In this document: in pieces, positions 21,857 to 33,997 of the stretch
How the letters are laid out: every line of letters begins with the position of its first letter
Numbering within the stretch: the first letter of the stretch is position 1
NCBI GenBank assembly: GCA_003586115.2
Contig: QVOM02000103.1
Location: 434,001 to 498,000, forward strand
Origin: Salvator merianae
Lineage: Eukaryota > Chordata > Lepidosauria > Squamata > Teiidae
Length of the DNA stretch: 64,000 bases
Reading direction: 5' to 3'
Position numbers and translations under genes: made by a program
Notes under the pieces: model-generated
What the model saw: the letters and a program-made list of their open reading frames with translations, nothing else
Databases searched by the model: none
Told to the model about the DNA's origin: nothing

Positions 21857-23295
21857 TTGGAGTCCATTTTCTGCCCTGCAGTAAGGATGCCTCTGAGAGT
21901 ACTTGCCAGCCCCTGAGCAGCCTTGGAGGAGTGCTGTGTGCATGGAGTATGGCTGATGTGCAGATACCATGCCTACACTTTTTATCACTTGAGTGCGTAC
22001 ATACTTTTGATACATGAATACTAGGTACAGGTCTCATCCATAGGAAACCAGTGCCATACACAGGCACTGCCATAAAAATAAGGATGATGTCTTCCTACTT
22101 CTTCATCCTTTGTCTCCTCATTCCTGACCTTAGTACACTCTTCATCCTTTGTTTAACAGCATTCACATGCTGCCAAAGACAAAGAAAGCACAACCACACC
22201 ATTATGAAATCTACTTTTTTTTTTAAAAGCTTCACTTCAAGGCAGCCTTACAGGCAATTGTTGCTGGACTGGAAGCATGTGTGCTCTTACCACATTTACA
22301 CATGAAGCTGCATAACACTGTGATATCAGCATTGTGCCAATGTGTACCTCCAACCTGAGTCTCAATTCTACAGGAAAATGTTTTACCCTGTAGCTTATAA
22401 CATCAGCAACAGTTTACATAATTATTTTTTCTAAGAAATGTTCTAACACTTGATAAGTGTAATGCACCATCTGCAGGACAATTAAACCTGATGTGAATGC
22501 CTTATGATTACCACTTCACTGTGTTATGCTGCTGTACTGTATATCACAAAGAAGTGGAAAGTTCTGAGTGGGACAGGAAATAAGCTATCTATGATGGTTA
22601 CAATCTCAGCTGGCAAATTTAGCCTCTCAATACCAGTTTCATCCTGTACATCAGAAAAATCAACCTTGTATCTTTATAGGATAAAGACTTTATTAAGCAC
22701 AAGAAAAGTCAGGCTCGAACACATCTCTTCTACAATGTGCATAAGGAGTTAGCTCAGGAATTAATCTTAACATTACAGCTAAAGAGTTCAACCAAAAGAA
22801 ATACATTCAGTGTGGAATAATTCTAGCAATGCATAGACTGAACACATTTCTTCTTTTTGGTTCTCTCTGTAGTCAACCATTCTTCAGTGATTTTGAAGAT
22901 AATGCATTTATTCATTTGTTTTAATTTTAGATCATGGGTCTATTTTTCAGAGTGAAAAATATATACCATAGTAAAAACCACCCAGTGAAGTGTTGGTTGT
23001 CTTGTGCCCTCTGTTATCTGCTCCTCACCTAAGGAAACAGAGCCATCTGTGTTTCTTCAGTTTTCTCCTTAATTACATCTGTCTGACTTTTCACCCTTTT
23101 ATGAAGAGAAACCTGTCCTATGGCTGCGATTATTCACAGCCATTTTATTCTGACAGACTAGAAGAACTATTTGGTTCACAAACCATAATAATATCACCTT
23201 ATTGACAAATCACAAGTGTCTTCAGTTAACATAAGGTGCAAATGTTTTATCAGAATAATAGGCTTTGTTCCGTTTACAGTGAAGTTGCAAGAGAA
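21857..23295. other. No recognised gene or repeat
   Basis: AT-rich sequence with short open frames only. Nothing assignable. Confidence 0.45.
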
Positions 23296-23298
23296 TAT

Positions 23299-23419
23299 GG
23301 GTGATTCTGCACTGCACCAGCAAGCATACTAAAAGCTACACTTAGACCATACCAGAGTGTGGAAAGGAAGTGCCTAGTATGTTTGTCCATCTGGTATAAC
23401 AGCCAGTGTGGAATCACCC
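23299..23419. mobile_element. MITE, group E, solo copy, TSD TAT
   Basis: Compact 121-bp element. Left end GGGTGATTCTGCACTG and right end, inverted, GGGTGATTCCACACTG. TAT flanks both sides (23296-23298 and 23420-23422). The core CAAGCATACTAAAAG returns as CCTAGTATGTTTG, so it is nearly a full-length fold. Related to the interrupted copy at 5940-6452. Confidence 0.9.
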
Positions 23420-23422
23420 TAT

Positions 23423-25850
23423 GTTCTGAACAAATAAAGATATTTCTTCATACATCACAGTATTAACAAACGGAATTCATAAGAACAGGCTATGGCGACA
23501 TTTATGTATTCATTATGAATGGCTAAGCTTCAAGAAGATGTATTTTATCAATAACTATGTATTCTAACAGAAAAGTGGAAGTGTCCTGTATAGAAACTAT
23601 ATACAAAGGGCAACAAAAAGCCATCTTATTCATGATCTGTCTGAGAGCTCCCAAAGGTCCTTGTTCAACTATAACTGGAAAGAGAATTCTAGTTTGATCC
23701 TGCAAGACAGTTCTTATTTCTTTGTGACAGATAAATCTGCCGTAACAAGAAACTGTATAAGAAATTAATTTTACAGCAGCATTTCATAGTGAAAATGACT
23801 AGAAAACTGTCTGGTTTTATTCAGATGGACATATCATATTTAAAAATACTGTCAAAAATTATCAATTGTTTTTAGAGTAACAAACTCATCTTTTTCCTCC
23901 CACTCCAAGAAATGAATTTAACATCTGATTGAAAACTCTTTAATAAAATATGGTATATCATAGAACTGAAGGGATATTCTGTGTCAAACAATCTAGAAGC
24001 TTTCATACGAACAGCACTGAATTCTTCTGACAAATCCTTAATGAGGCCATTTAGGCACTAATTTGAATTTACTTTTTAAAAGCAAATTGATTAGCATTTT
24101 GTGATCATTAGTTTTAGAACTGATGATCAGAATGCTGCTTTGTGGTACAATCAGAAATATGATCATGTGTCACTTATTAATTCAAGTTAGATTTCATGGT
24201 AAAATACACGTTTTTCCTCCAACACCACATTTTCTAATTTATGTCACAGATGGCTGCAAGGCATCAATATTTGATTGAACCATTCAGTATAAAGTCCTTG
24301 AAAAAGTACCTCTTTCTGTAAGTTGACTAAAAATATGCAGTAGTTTAAATGATGCAGTTGTGGCATATGTACACAATGACACTCTGTGAAGACTAATTCA
24401 ACATGACTACAGTGAAGATGATACAATTAGGCAAGTAAAGATGATGGGTGAAAACATAATTCTGTCCAATTTTTTTTAAGACACTTATCAAAGTTCACTT
24501 AATATTAAATTAGCATTTGTCATATTTTCATCATAATCTGTTTTATTATAAAATAGATATATTGATAATGTTGTGACACTGGAATCTTAGAAGGCTTGCC
24601 TTTACTATTCAGCATGAATTCAAATTGATAGGTGGTATTTCCATATTTCTTTTTATTTTCGGTCTTTTTTGTGTCTTGCTTGCACAATGTCAACTTCATC
24701 TTCCCCATTTCAGCCAAATATTCACAAGTTTCTCTTTAGTTTTCAATAAGCTCTTGCAAAAATTCCTTTTAAGACACTTTAAAAAGAAGACACAACCAGT
24801 ATAATCAACTTGAAATTTCTACTTCAGTTGGTCCAGATGGCATCTACAATAACAAATTTAATCAGAAAATTACAATTGTTTTAGAAAATAATCCCATTTG
24901 TCTATTCATAATTACTCTACATTTTCCTCATATAGAGTTAAAAGTAGTTCATTTTCAAAGAAAAAACACTTTTAAATGAAGGTTCATAGGTTTTCCCAGG
25001 AAGCAATACTTCTGTAACCTATGGGTCTTCATTTTCTATGTCATTACCTATCACAAAAGGAACATGTCTTTATAAAGGCTGACAGGATGCTCATTTGATT
25101 TTTGCTCCCAGCTGTTCATACAGGTTAGCATATGCAAATTACATGCAAATCTATGTGATCATTTGTCCCGTTTTCTGGTTCTTACAAATAATTGCAAACT
25201 TTCTGATAAAATATACATTAAAAATGAAATTGATGCATAAATATAAGAAGAAATTAGTCCCTGATTAATCTATTGGCTCTATGAGTGCGGAATATCATAG
25301 AATTTGTGCAAGGGCTTTCAAATGAAGCATGTAAAGGTGACTAGAATAAATGTATCTTGGCTAGTGGACACAGTCAGCAAACTGTATGCAAACACATGCA
25401 CAAAATCAGAAAACAGATGGATCTAGTAGAAGATTCAATCAAACCCTTGAAATATAATCATACATGTGTTTATTTTATTCCTGAAAAGCATAAAAACGTA
25501 AGTTCTGCCTTGCCAGTTTAAACCAATGCCCAAGGTCAATAAAGAAGCTGAAGCCCTTCTGCCTGGGATGGTTCCACTGCACATCTGTGGCTAATTAGTT
25601 AGCAGGGCTATATTGCACTGTGAACTACAACAGGTTTGTGTTCAACATTTGAAACAGCAGTACAGCCTTTTGCCTTTTTAAAGCCAAAAATGTTTCATTT
25701 TATTCCCCTTCCCTTGCAGGTTCCTTCTTCCACTGCTTCAGCAGGCAGTATATCATGTCCACAGTGCTCATTCAGTACTTCCTTTGGTTGTTCTTGCAGA
25801 TTGCCTCTGCAACCAATGTTTTAAATCTCTCTCTCTGGCCCTCTCTTCAT
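23423..25850. other. Long AT-rich stretch, no recognised gene or repeat
   Basis: Two exact octamer words ATGCAAAT lie at 25132-25139 and 25143-25150, spaced 11 bp start to start. Otherwise nothing is assignable. Confidence 0.45.
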
Positions 25851-25897
25851 TGGGCCTTATTCTGAGTTTTATCCTGGAATAAGGCCCAGTATGGAAA
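25851..25897. mobile_element. Group D MITE end fragment with short hairpin
   Basis: GGGCCTTATTC (25852-25862) and GAATAAGGCCC (25877-25887) form an 11-bp stem; CAGTATGGAAAGGACC follows. The same GGAATAAGGCCCAGTG sequence closes the group D copy at 3690-3805. Confidence 0.5.
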
Positions 25898-25908
25898 GGA
25901 CCTCTGTC

Positions 25909-26003
25909 CCTCTGTCCCTCTCTCTCCCTCTCTCTCTCTTCCTCTCTCTCTCTCTCCCCCTCTCTCTCTCCCCCTCTCTCTCTCTCTCACACACACACAC
26001 ACA
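25909..26003. repeat. Compound (TC)n(CA)n microsatellite
   Basis: CCCTCTCT-interrupted TC repeats to about 25987, then an uninterrupted CA run to 26003. Confidence 0.95.
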
Positions 26004-29000
26004 GTTTCTCTCCACCTATCTACTGTATCTACTTTCGTGTGTGTTCACTTAGTGAGTTCCCATAAACCGTTATTTCTCCTGTGCTTGGATGGTTCTCCTT
26101 AATGATAATTTTTTGATTAACACATGTGCTATTAAACTATCTAGGGCAGATCCTTTATTTGTCTAATCTTCTTAAAGCTACTTAGGCTAACAGATGTCCT
26201 GTGCTAATTAAATTTATGAATTAATCACATGTTGTGTGAAATACTTCATTTTGTGAAGTCCTGAACCTATGTCTAATCAATTTTGCTGAACTATCCTCAA
26301 TGACCTCCAGTCACGAAACACCATTTTCTCAAAAGTATGTATGAAGACAGAAGGCAGTTATCTGAAACATTTATTGTAAGCTTTAATGGCAACTTAGATA
26401 AACATGAACAACTCTGCATTGAAGAATTTAGGAGGCTTTCCTAAAAGCAACACCCTTTCTACAGTTTTGTTAAAAAGATAGGCATTCATATGACAGTGCA
26501 TAGTAAACAATTAGAATTCACCTCCTTCTAATAAGCTACTTGTATGTGATGTTCCTTCCTTTCAAAATTATTCACTTTCTGCATGAATGAATTAAATAGA
26601 AATCATTAATAACCATTCAGGCATAAAACTGTCAGAAAGAGATTTGCAGGTTATGACTCCGTCGCACCAGGCTCATTTGAACATTGATTTATTAAACATT
26701 TATTAAAAGGACAATAAAAAATACAGGTAAGAATATCAAGCTTCATACTTGCTATACCTGGGACTATTGAAATCTCCTTTCAGATATTTAGCAAAGCATT
26801 ATTTTAACATAAAGTCATTTCTGATTATACCGTTAGAAAAAGAAGAAGAAGCTGATAGAAGTGATCTATTTATGTCAGTCCCATAAAGTTATACCAGGAG
26901 TACACCCCTGAACCACAGATACAGCTCGAGATTAAATTTATCTGGCCCTCCAGGTTTTCTCTTATCCATCAGGTTTCTAGGAAATAGCAATAGAAGGGAG
27001 AATGATTTCAATATTTTGACAGGTGCACAACACCTTCTGAAGGTAGATACGCTACAAGTAAATCAAGTAGATGAAAAAATATTGGGCAGAGCGGTGGACT
27101 GCTGCTTGTTGCCAAAAAGGATGTGGCTAGATAAGATGGATTAGAAGTAGAATGAGAGCACAAAGGACACTCAGTCTATCTGTTGTCCTTTTCTAGAAGC
27201 TTCTAAAGTTATATTGAGGGTGCGTTGGAGGGTGAAAAGCTTAGAATTAATGACAGTCTCCAGAGTTTTGGCTTCAGAGTTTTTTTGGTGGTAATCATAT
27301 CGTCACTGCTTGTAACAACCTATGATAGCTCTAATCCAGAATCAGTCCAAAATGCAGATTGAGGTTCCCCTTTGAAGTCTTCCTCTTAAGAAAATTGGGA
27401 GGAGAGTTGCTGCTAGTGCAGGGTAAGGCACCTTATCTAGCCTAGAATGTTCATGAGAGGGAGGAGGGGCACACTAGCATGTGAACAATCACACCTCTAA
27501 ACATTCTCAAAATCACTGTGTGTGAATGTAGCTTGGGGGCTTCTGGCACATGCATAGTAGGGCCAATATTTGGCCTGCATGACAGCTGTTTGCATCATGC
27601 AAATACACACTCCCTTGGTGTGGTTTGCAGTGGCCTATGGGCTATTGTGATTGAACTAAATGGCACAGAGCTACTTAAGAGCAGGATATCCTGTCCCCTA
27701 TCTCAGAGTGGTATCAGAGGTCCAAGGTCATGAGTGCCTGGGCCTGAAGTCATCATCCATGGATGTTTGAACACAGCCTGAGTCTCCAAGTATGGAAATA
27801 ACTATAAAAATTTGTTTATATGTGGAGAGAAAACTGAATTTTCAGAAAATGTTAACTGTGTATAAATAACAATAAATGTCTTCTGATTCTCTCTAAATTC
27901 ATGACAACAGAAATCAGTCAGTAAGTCTGTCACTCAGAGCAGCCAGTGACCTTAAAAAAATTAAAAGTAGTCATTACAATTGGTTTATGAACAACACATT
28001 AAAGTCAAATAATATGGGGGAGCATTTTGGAAACAGTGATTAGATAGAGAATATGTGTATGGATTTTCTACAGCTAGAAAAGAGCATGAAGCATTTCAGA
28101 AATGTTGATTGCTTTCCTTTTTTCCAGTTTAGGAAGTGCCCATAAATGATCAATTATGTGATTTTCATCAGCTATATAGTACAAATTTCACAGCAATGGA
28201 TCTGAACAATTTAAAATGGATGCTAGATTTGCTTTTAAAAATTGCAACTGGGATACCCATTGCTAAATTCAGCTTTAGTTTCTCTCGTTCAATATACTTA
28301 AAGATGCCAATTTTTCCTATTTGTGTTTTGTATCTCTTCCTATGCCTTTGCAGCAATATTTTTGTGACATAAGTAATCTTTTAAATTTTGTCATGTATTG
28401 TAAAACAATATGAATTTGAGCGCCATTTTGTAAGCTTTGTTTAATTGAGTGATCACAAGAAGGTAGAATCAAACTTTTTTTTTCTCTTCCATTGCAATGA
28501 ACATACCAACTAGAAGTATTACTGTGTTAAATTAAACATGGCCACACCTAATAGCAATTGCAATCAGTTGGAGACTATGCTGGATAACATTTGATCTTGA
28601 ACTCAAGTTGTCAAATTTCGTGTCTTTTGCCATGTCGTCAAGGATATTTTACATTGTGACAAACTGGTTTGGTTCAAGAAGTCTCAGGGATTTTCTGACT
28701 TTTCTTCCTCCATATCAATAACCTGCAGGGTGCCTTTCTCTCTTTAACACGTAATTCTCTAACTCCAGTTGCTTACTGATTTGTAGGAACTGAAGTAGGT
28801 ATTTAAGGATCGATTAAAGCACAAGTCCCTCAGAGAGCATAAGTCTCTCATAGAGCAAAAGTCATGCGTACAAAACTTGCTCTGGTGAATTTATCCCTAT
28901 CAGAAAATAGATAGATACTATCTAAACAAACAATTGCTGAAGAAACATGTTATAAACCTGGGCCAAGAATATTGGAGGCAACTCTGGTAGCAGGGGCAAA

Positions 29001-29654
29001 GGAAAAAGTTACTGATACAGTTTTGTAAGTATGGTGAACTATCTCTTCTGACATATTTGAATGAGAAGAAGAGCTCCTTTTCCCTTTCTGGATGCTAATT
29101 AATGTTGATAATGCATTCTATGTCTGTGGATTGAAATAGTGGTGGTTGGTTCATTAGTTGTGAAAAAAATACATATATAAGAAAGGCAGGGTAGTTTTGT
29201 ATCTCCCAAACACGTTAATAGATTTGTATCCCAAATGTTTTTACTGAATATTACAGTTAAAGCACTTTACAATTAAAAAGAAAAAAAGTCCCAGAGAAAG
29301 TACTTGGGGATCTTAATTTTTTAAAAGCCATATTAATTAGGAACCCATTTAAAGCACAAAGTTATCACCAAGGCAACAGATGATAATAACAGTGACAACG
29401 GCAACAGTTTTATAGCAATAGCTTTTCTTGTGGCAGGTATCAGATTCCTCAGTCAAAATATCCTTATGGGGAAGTTTTGCTTCTCTGGATGATCATCTTC
29501 TCATAACTACATAAAAGGTACATTTTTTAAAAATGGAAGGGTAAACAGATTCATTCACACTGCAATTCAGAGAAAGACTAAAGGTAAGAGAAAGAAGTTA
29601 GCAACCAAGAAAAAACTACAACTTTCACTCAATTAGTTACATGGGAGTACTCAT
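26004..29654. other. Long AT-rich stretch, no recognised gene or repeat
   Basis: I find no terminal repeats, retroelement motifs or protein-like frames. Unique intergenic or intronic sequence is the plain reading. Confidence 0.45.
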
Positions 29655-29922
29655 CTGTTGGAACAGCAAGGCGGGAAATGCTAGAGAGAGGAAGACAATC
29701 AGACCACATGGCCTTGGCAGTAGGACTGAGGCTGGAGAAGGGCTCATAGATTTCTGTGAGTCCAATAATTTTACAATCATCACAGGTGGCAGCCGGATAC
29801 TTGGACATCACCAGCCTGACTTTACAGGAATCAGATTGATTATATCATTTGTAAGAATAGAAGGAAAAGTGCTTTCTTATTATGAAAACACAGTCAGGGC
29901 AGATTGTGGGACAGATCATTAA
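29655..29922 (+). mobile_element. RTE/BovB-type LINE endonuclease fragment
   Basis: The plus-strand translation carries the C-terminal half of an apurinic-type endonuclease: WNSKAGN, GLGSRTEAGEGLIDFCESNN, then in an adjacent frame YRNQIDYII, and finally RADCGTDH. This order (N-K-G, GLG..N..G..LI.FC, NQIDYI, ADCGSDH-like end with the catalytic D/H) is that of RTE-clade LINEs such as BovB. An in-frame TGA and a frameshift break it. Flanks hold no reverse transcriptase, so it is a short dead fragment. Confidence 0.8.
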
Positions 29923-30850
29923 CTCTCACATGTAAGATCCTGCTTATTTTTTTAAAAAAATTAATTTTATTATAAATACATATACATTTATCCATGTCTT
30001 TGCAATAACTGATGTAGCTCTCAGTTATATTAAACTTATTAGACAATTTGTACATAAGAATTTAAACAAACTCTTTATTAACTAAACTATGTATGGTAGA
30101 GTTCCCATCATATTCCAACAATTTCTTCTGATTTTGGTGGGTGTTTTTTTTTAATTGTTTTCCCACAGATTCACACCGTTGCTTCATTGATCTTTTTTTT
30201 AAGGTTTTCTAGGTTTTTTTATCACCAATACCTATGCTGCCAATAATACTTGTACTACTAAATATTTGGCCTTTGTTCTTAAATCATGTCTTTCAAATTT
30301 CTGCTTTAATATTGTTTCTTTAAACCATACAATACTATCTATGATTATGTTATCCTAGAACTTTCTTATCCATTTACAATACCATCAGAAGTATTTCCTT
30401 ACATTTATACCAATAATCTGAACTGATATTGAATCCCACATGCATCAACTGACACAGTGGTCTATATCATTCGTTTATAAATTTGATTCTTAATTCTTTG
30501 ATTCTTAAACTTTTTGTCTTATCTGTTTCCTTTAAATATTTTCTAATATATTATTTTCTATCTCTATATCTTTTTCCTATCATTCCTACAAACTATTCTT
30601 TAAAATCTCTCTTTGTCCAACCAGTATTTGATAGATTCTGCCTTCAATTCTTTTCTCTCCTATCTCTTTTCTGATAAGTATATTCTCAAATTCCATATTT
30701 GCTTCGAATATTTCTGACTTTATTCTCAGATAGATTGTGATGAAATTAAAGAATAGTAAAGCTATAGCAGCCTTAATGCAACAGCAGAATAGTAAAATTA
30801 GCAAGCTCAGATACAGAAATGCAAATGTAGAAATTGAAACTGAATCTTCA
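29923..30850. other. No recognised gene or repeat
   Basis: Very T-rich on the plus strand around 30160-30720. Frames here are low-complexity (F/L/S-rich) and not credible as genes. Confidence 0.5.
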
Positions 30851-30853
30851 TAA

Positions 30854-31160
30854 TGGCCTTTCTGCACTACTTGACCATGATCTGAAGCAGTGGATCTGGG
30901 CCAGCAAGGCCCGCTGGTTTGGACCACAGCAAAGTATGGACTGGAACAGCATTATCTTCACATCAGTGCTAGTCAAGTTTAGGCATCACATTTGCCCTGA
31001 AGCTCACATGAGTTTTGGGATTAGTCTTCAAGGGCTTTGAAGGGCTAGGAATGATGGTTTCTAGCCTGGGAGCCCCCTAGGGACCCATTTTGGTGGTAGA
31101 CTTTGGTGTACCACTGAAATGGGTCCCCCAGGAGATTGCTTGCCTCTATGATCTGGACTG
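30854..31160 (+). mobile_element. MITE, group C, left portion
   Basis: TAA at 30851-30853 precedes TGGCCTTTCTGCACTACTTG. The interior GGGACCCATTTTGGTGGTAG and ACCACTGAAATGGGTCCCCC matches 15139-15556 and 63565-63680. No right terminal repeat was found, so the end is approximate. Confidence 0.55.
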
Positions 31161-31244
31161 GACCAAGTTAGTATGTCAGTAATCCTCAATGCTAAGGACT
31201 ACTGGTAATCCAGATCAGGATTCCCCTGAACTGGATTATGCTCC

Positions 31245-31319
31245 ATCCTGTGCAATTCAAACCAGTTCAAGGTTTGAATTTGAACCAAACCACCATTTTC
31301 AAGTTTGTGCACATCTCTA
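31245..31319. mobile_element. hAT-like MITE, one end only
   Basis: AATTCAAACCAGTTCAAGGT leads to the terminal GTGCACATCTCTA, matching the right ends of the TAGAGATGTGC family. The opposite end is missing. Confidence 0.65.
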
Positions 31320-31588
31320 GCTGTTCTTATTGTGGAGGCCCAGCCTGGCTGGCAACTTTAATTCTCAGCATCCAAAGTTGTTAACCAGAGTTTGTTTAGC
31401 TGTGTGCCCAGAAGTAGAGCATTTCTGGAAGCCCAGCAAAATGGCACTGGCACCATCCAAACCACTCACTGCCATTCATACACAAGTGGCTGAGTCAGTC
31501 TCTTGCCAAGGGACGCATGGGAGACCACCTGAAAGTGGTCTACCATTGAAGTAGAGACTGCTGCCATTTTTTCACTGCGCCCCCCTTC

Positions 31589-31867
31589 TAGAGATGTGCA
31601 CAACCTACAATTTAGTGGTTCAGATTAACTAAAACCGACAACCCTGGGTCCAGGTTCACTTCAAACCATTTTTTTCAAACTACAGAGTGGTTCGGTTCAC
31701 ATGAGAACCATAATGAATCACCCTTGGTTTGCTATGGTTCATTAGAACTCCCCTTGCTTTGGATTTGCTTCAGTCTGTTTCTTTCAAACAGGATGGTTCA
31801 GTTCACCCACAAACCATGGAAAGCACCCAGTTCACTGTGATTGTCCAAACCAGTTCACACATCTCTA
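31589..31867. mobile_element. hAT-like MITE, 8-bp TSD
   Basis: Ends TAGAGATGTGCACAACC and, inverted, TAGAGATGTGTGAACTGG. Flanks CCCCCTTC (31581-31588) and CCCTCTTC (31868-31875) match at 7 of 8. The interior holds GTGGTTCAG, GGTTCACTTC and CCAGTTCACTG words as in 8194-8548. Confidence 0.85.
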
Positions 31868-31875
31868 CCCTCTTC

Positions 31876-33924
31876 AATGCTACGTTCCATGCAGACACAG
31901 TATTTCCATGGGAGGCATGGCCTCCCAGTAGACCAGTCCACAATGCATGTGGCATTTCCCAGGGATCCTGCCAGAAGGAGCAACTGGAACCTGAAGCCAA
32001 GTAAAAGTGACAATTGGAGTTAGTTCACCCCTTTCACCCTCCTACCATCCTAACCGCAAACAATAAGCAGCTCTGCATTGCAGGAAGCCTTGCACATCAT
32101 TTCAGCCTCTTCCAGTACCAGTTCCTTAGTGACTATCAGAAAGGATTTTCCCTTCTTCTGTTTTCCCACTTTGTTTCTCCTTTTTGAAGAACAGAAAACA
32201 GGGAAGCCAAAGCCAGCTAAACTGATCAGATGAGCATCTGATAATGTATGTGGGATCCCCTGAGTTGATCAATCTCCATCTGGGGCAGTATTGCCGCTGC
32301 TCCCTTTCTCTGCGCATAGGAACTTTCCTCCCTGGCAATCGTGAGAGTATGCAGGACCTGATAGTCAAATCCATTCCATCTCTTTGCCTGTTTTTTTGGT
32401 CATTTTTTGTTTGTTTTTAAATCCTGTGTAAATTCAATGAGGCCTACCCAGTGCCCCTCATTTCTCCATTTCTGCTTTTTATTCAGTCTGGCATGCTTGC
32501 AATTGTCTTGCACTATGTTGGGATTTACAGTGTTAACATGTCATTTTTTTCATCCTCCTATTTCTTTCTTCACGTGCTCTGAGTTATGCAGGAAAACGGG
32601 AAACATGATCGTTTGGGGTGCAAACGTGGGACAAGATTTGCACCCACTGTCCTGTCATTCAGTGTTTTGGTGAATGGTTCCAACGCTTTGGGGCAAAACC
32701 TGCACTCATGTTCATTGCTTTAGTTGATGATTCCAGATGCCATTTGGTTACAATCAGACTTTCAGATTGTTGCTCTGGTTGTTTGAAAGCGTCCCATTGC
32801 TCTAAATAGGAAGTAAAACACTGCAGCTTTCTAAGGGAAACATTACAGTTTTTCTCCTCTTCCACTTGTAAAATAAATAGCTGTGACAACTGCTAATTCT
32901 CCATTGACAAGTCTTATTAAAAATTATAAAGTGAATTGTTATGTGTGATGCTTATTCTGCCATAAAAATGATCAATTGCATGTTTCCCTCCCTCCTGATC
33001 CTTAATTAAGTTTACCGGTTAGGAAATGAGACATGTTCTTGCCTTTCTTCATCTCTCCTTGTTTCCAAGTCACCAGTTACACAATTGCTTTAAAAACTTG
33101 GTTTCAAGTTCCCATCCAACAATTGGAGTGCCCCTGGACATAGACTGATAACTGAGGAGTTCTTAACATCTCATGTTCTAAGTTCAATGTCATATTTCTT
33201 GCAATCTATCCAGTAAGTATGGTTTGCAGGACAATGACTAGAAATGTGCAAAACTGGATTTGCAGAGGTTCAGTTTATAGAGGTTAGATGTCAAATTGGC
33301 TGACATGCCAACCTGAACTGATGAGCCTGCCAGTAAGCTCAGGTATCTCAACCCCCCCCTTCTCTTCTTGCATTGTGGCCTTGCCTCACACCCACAGCCC
33401 TCTCCATTCTTCCTCACATCTAAGGCCTCCATCTTTCTCCACTGATATCACCAGTAATCCCAGATGGCCACAGCTACCTCATACCATCCTACAAAATGTA
33501 GTGTCAAACAGGTTTATAACCAACATGGTATGGCATAAGAGGAACAATTGGGAGGGAAAAGGGGGGGGGGAGAAAACTTCCATGTAACAATCTCATTCTT
33601 TTTCCATCTGTCCTGACGAAATGTCTGCTTGGATGGAAATTCAGGGAACAGCTTGATGGGGCTGGTCTTTGGCAGTGACAGTAGAGAGGTACTGTAGTCC
33701 CATACTTTCTCCTTCTGTTAGGGAATTCACTCCTGACAGCAACCCAGCTGCCTGTCACTATGCTTTTCTAGAGCAAATGAAACACTCATATTTTCACTAA
33801 AGTCTTTGGTAACTTGATGCATGCTGTGCTGTGGGTTTTCTTTGCTTTTCTTTCTAATCACCTTAAGTTCACTGCAACAGGATGATTCTATGTGCATATG
33901 TGTGTGTTTATTTTAATTTTCTTC
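31876..33924. other. No recognised gene; possible small hAT end
   Basis: TAGAAATGTGCAAAACTGG at 33239 resembles the left end of the hAT family, but no partner is visible. The segment 32590-33030 lacks any repeat signature. A G-run lies near 33560. Confidence 0.4.
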
Positions 33925-33997
33925 TACTGTTTTATATATACTATTGTTTACCACCCTGGGTGCCATTAGAAGGAAAGACTTATGAACAGTGAATAAG
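33925..33997 (+). repeat. Plus-strand SINE/LINE 3' tail
   Basis: CTGTTTTATATATACTATTG, TTTACCACCCTGGGTGCC and TATGAACAGTGAATAAGTAA follow the order of the common reptile retroelement tail (TTGTTT..CCGCCCTGGG..ATAAATAA-like). It is diverged and the parent body is not visible. Confidence 0.35.

Noticed and set aside
30483..30927. Hydrophobic F/L/S-rich frames looking like membrane segments
   Set aside because: Produced by a T-rich tract and its complement. Low complexity, no initiation or splice context.
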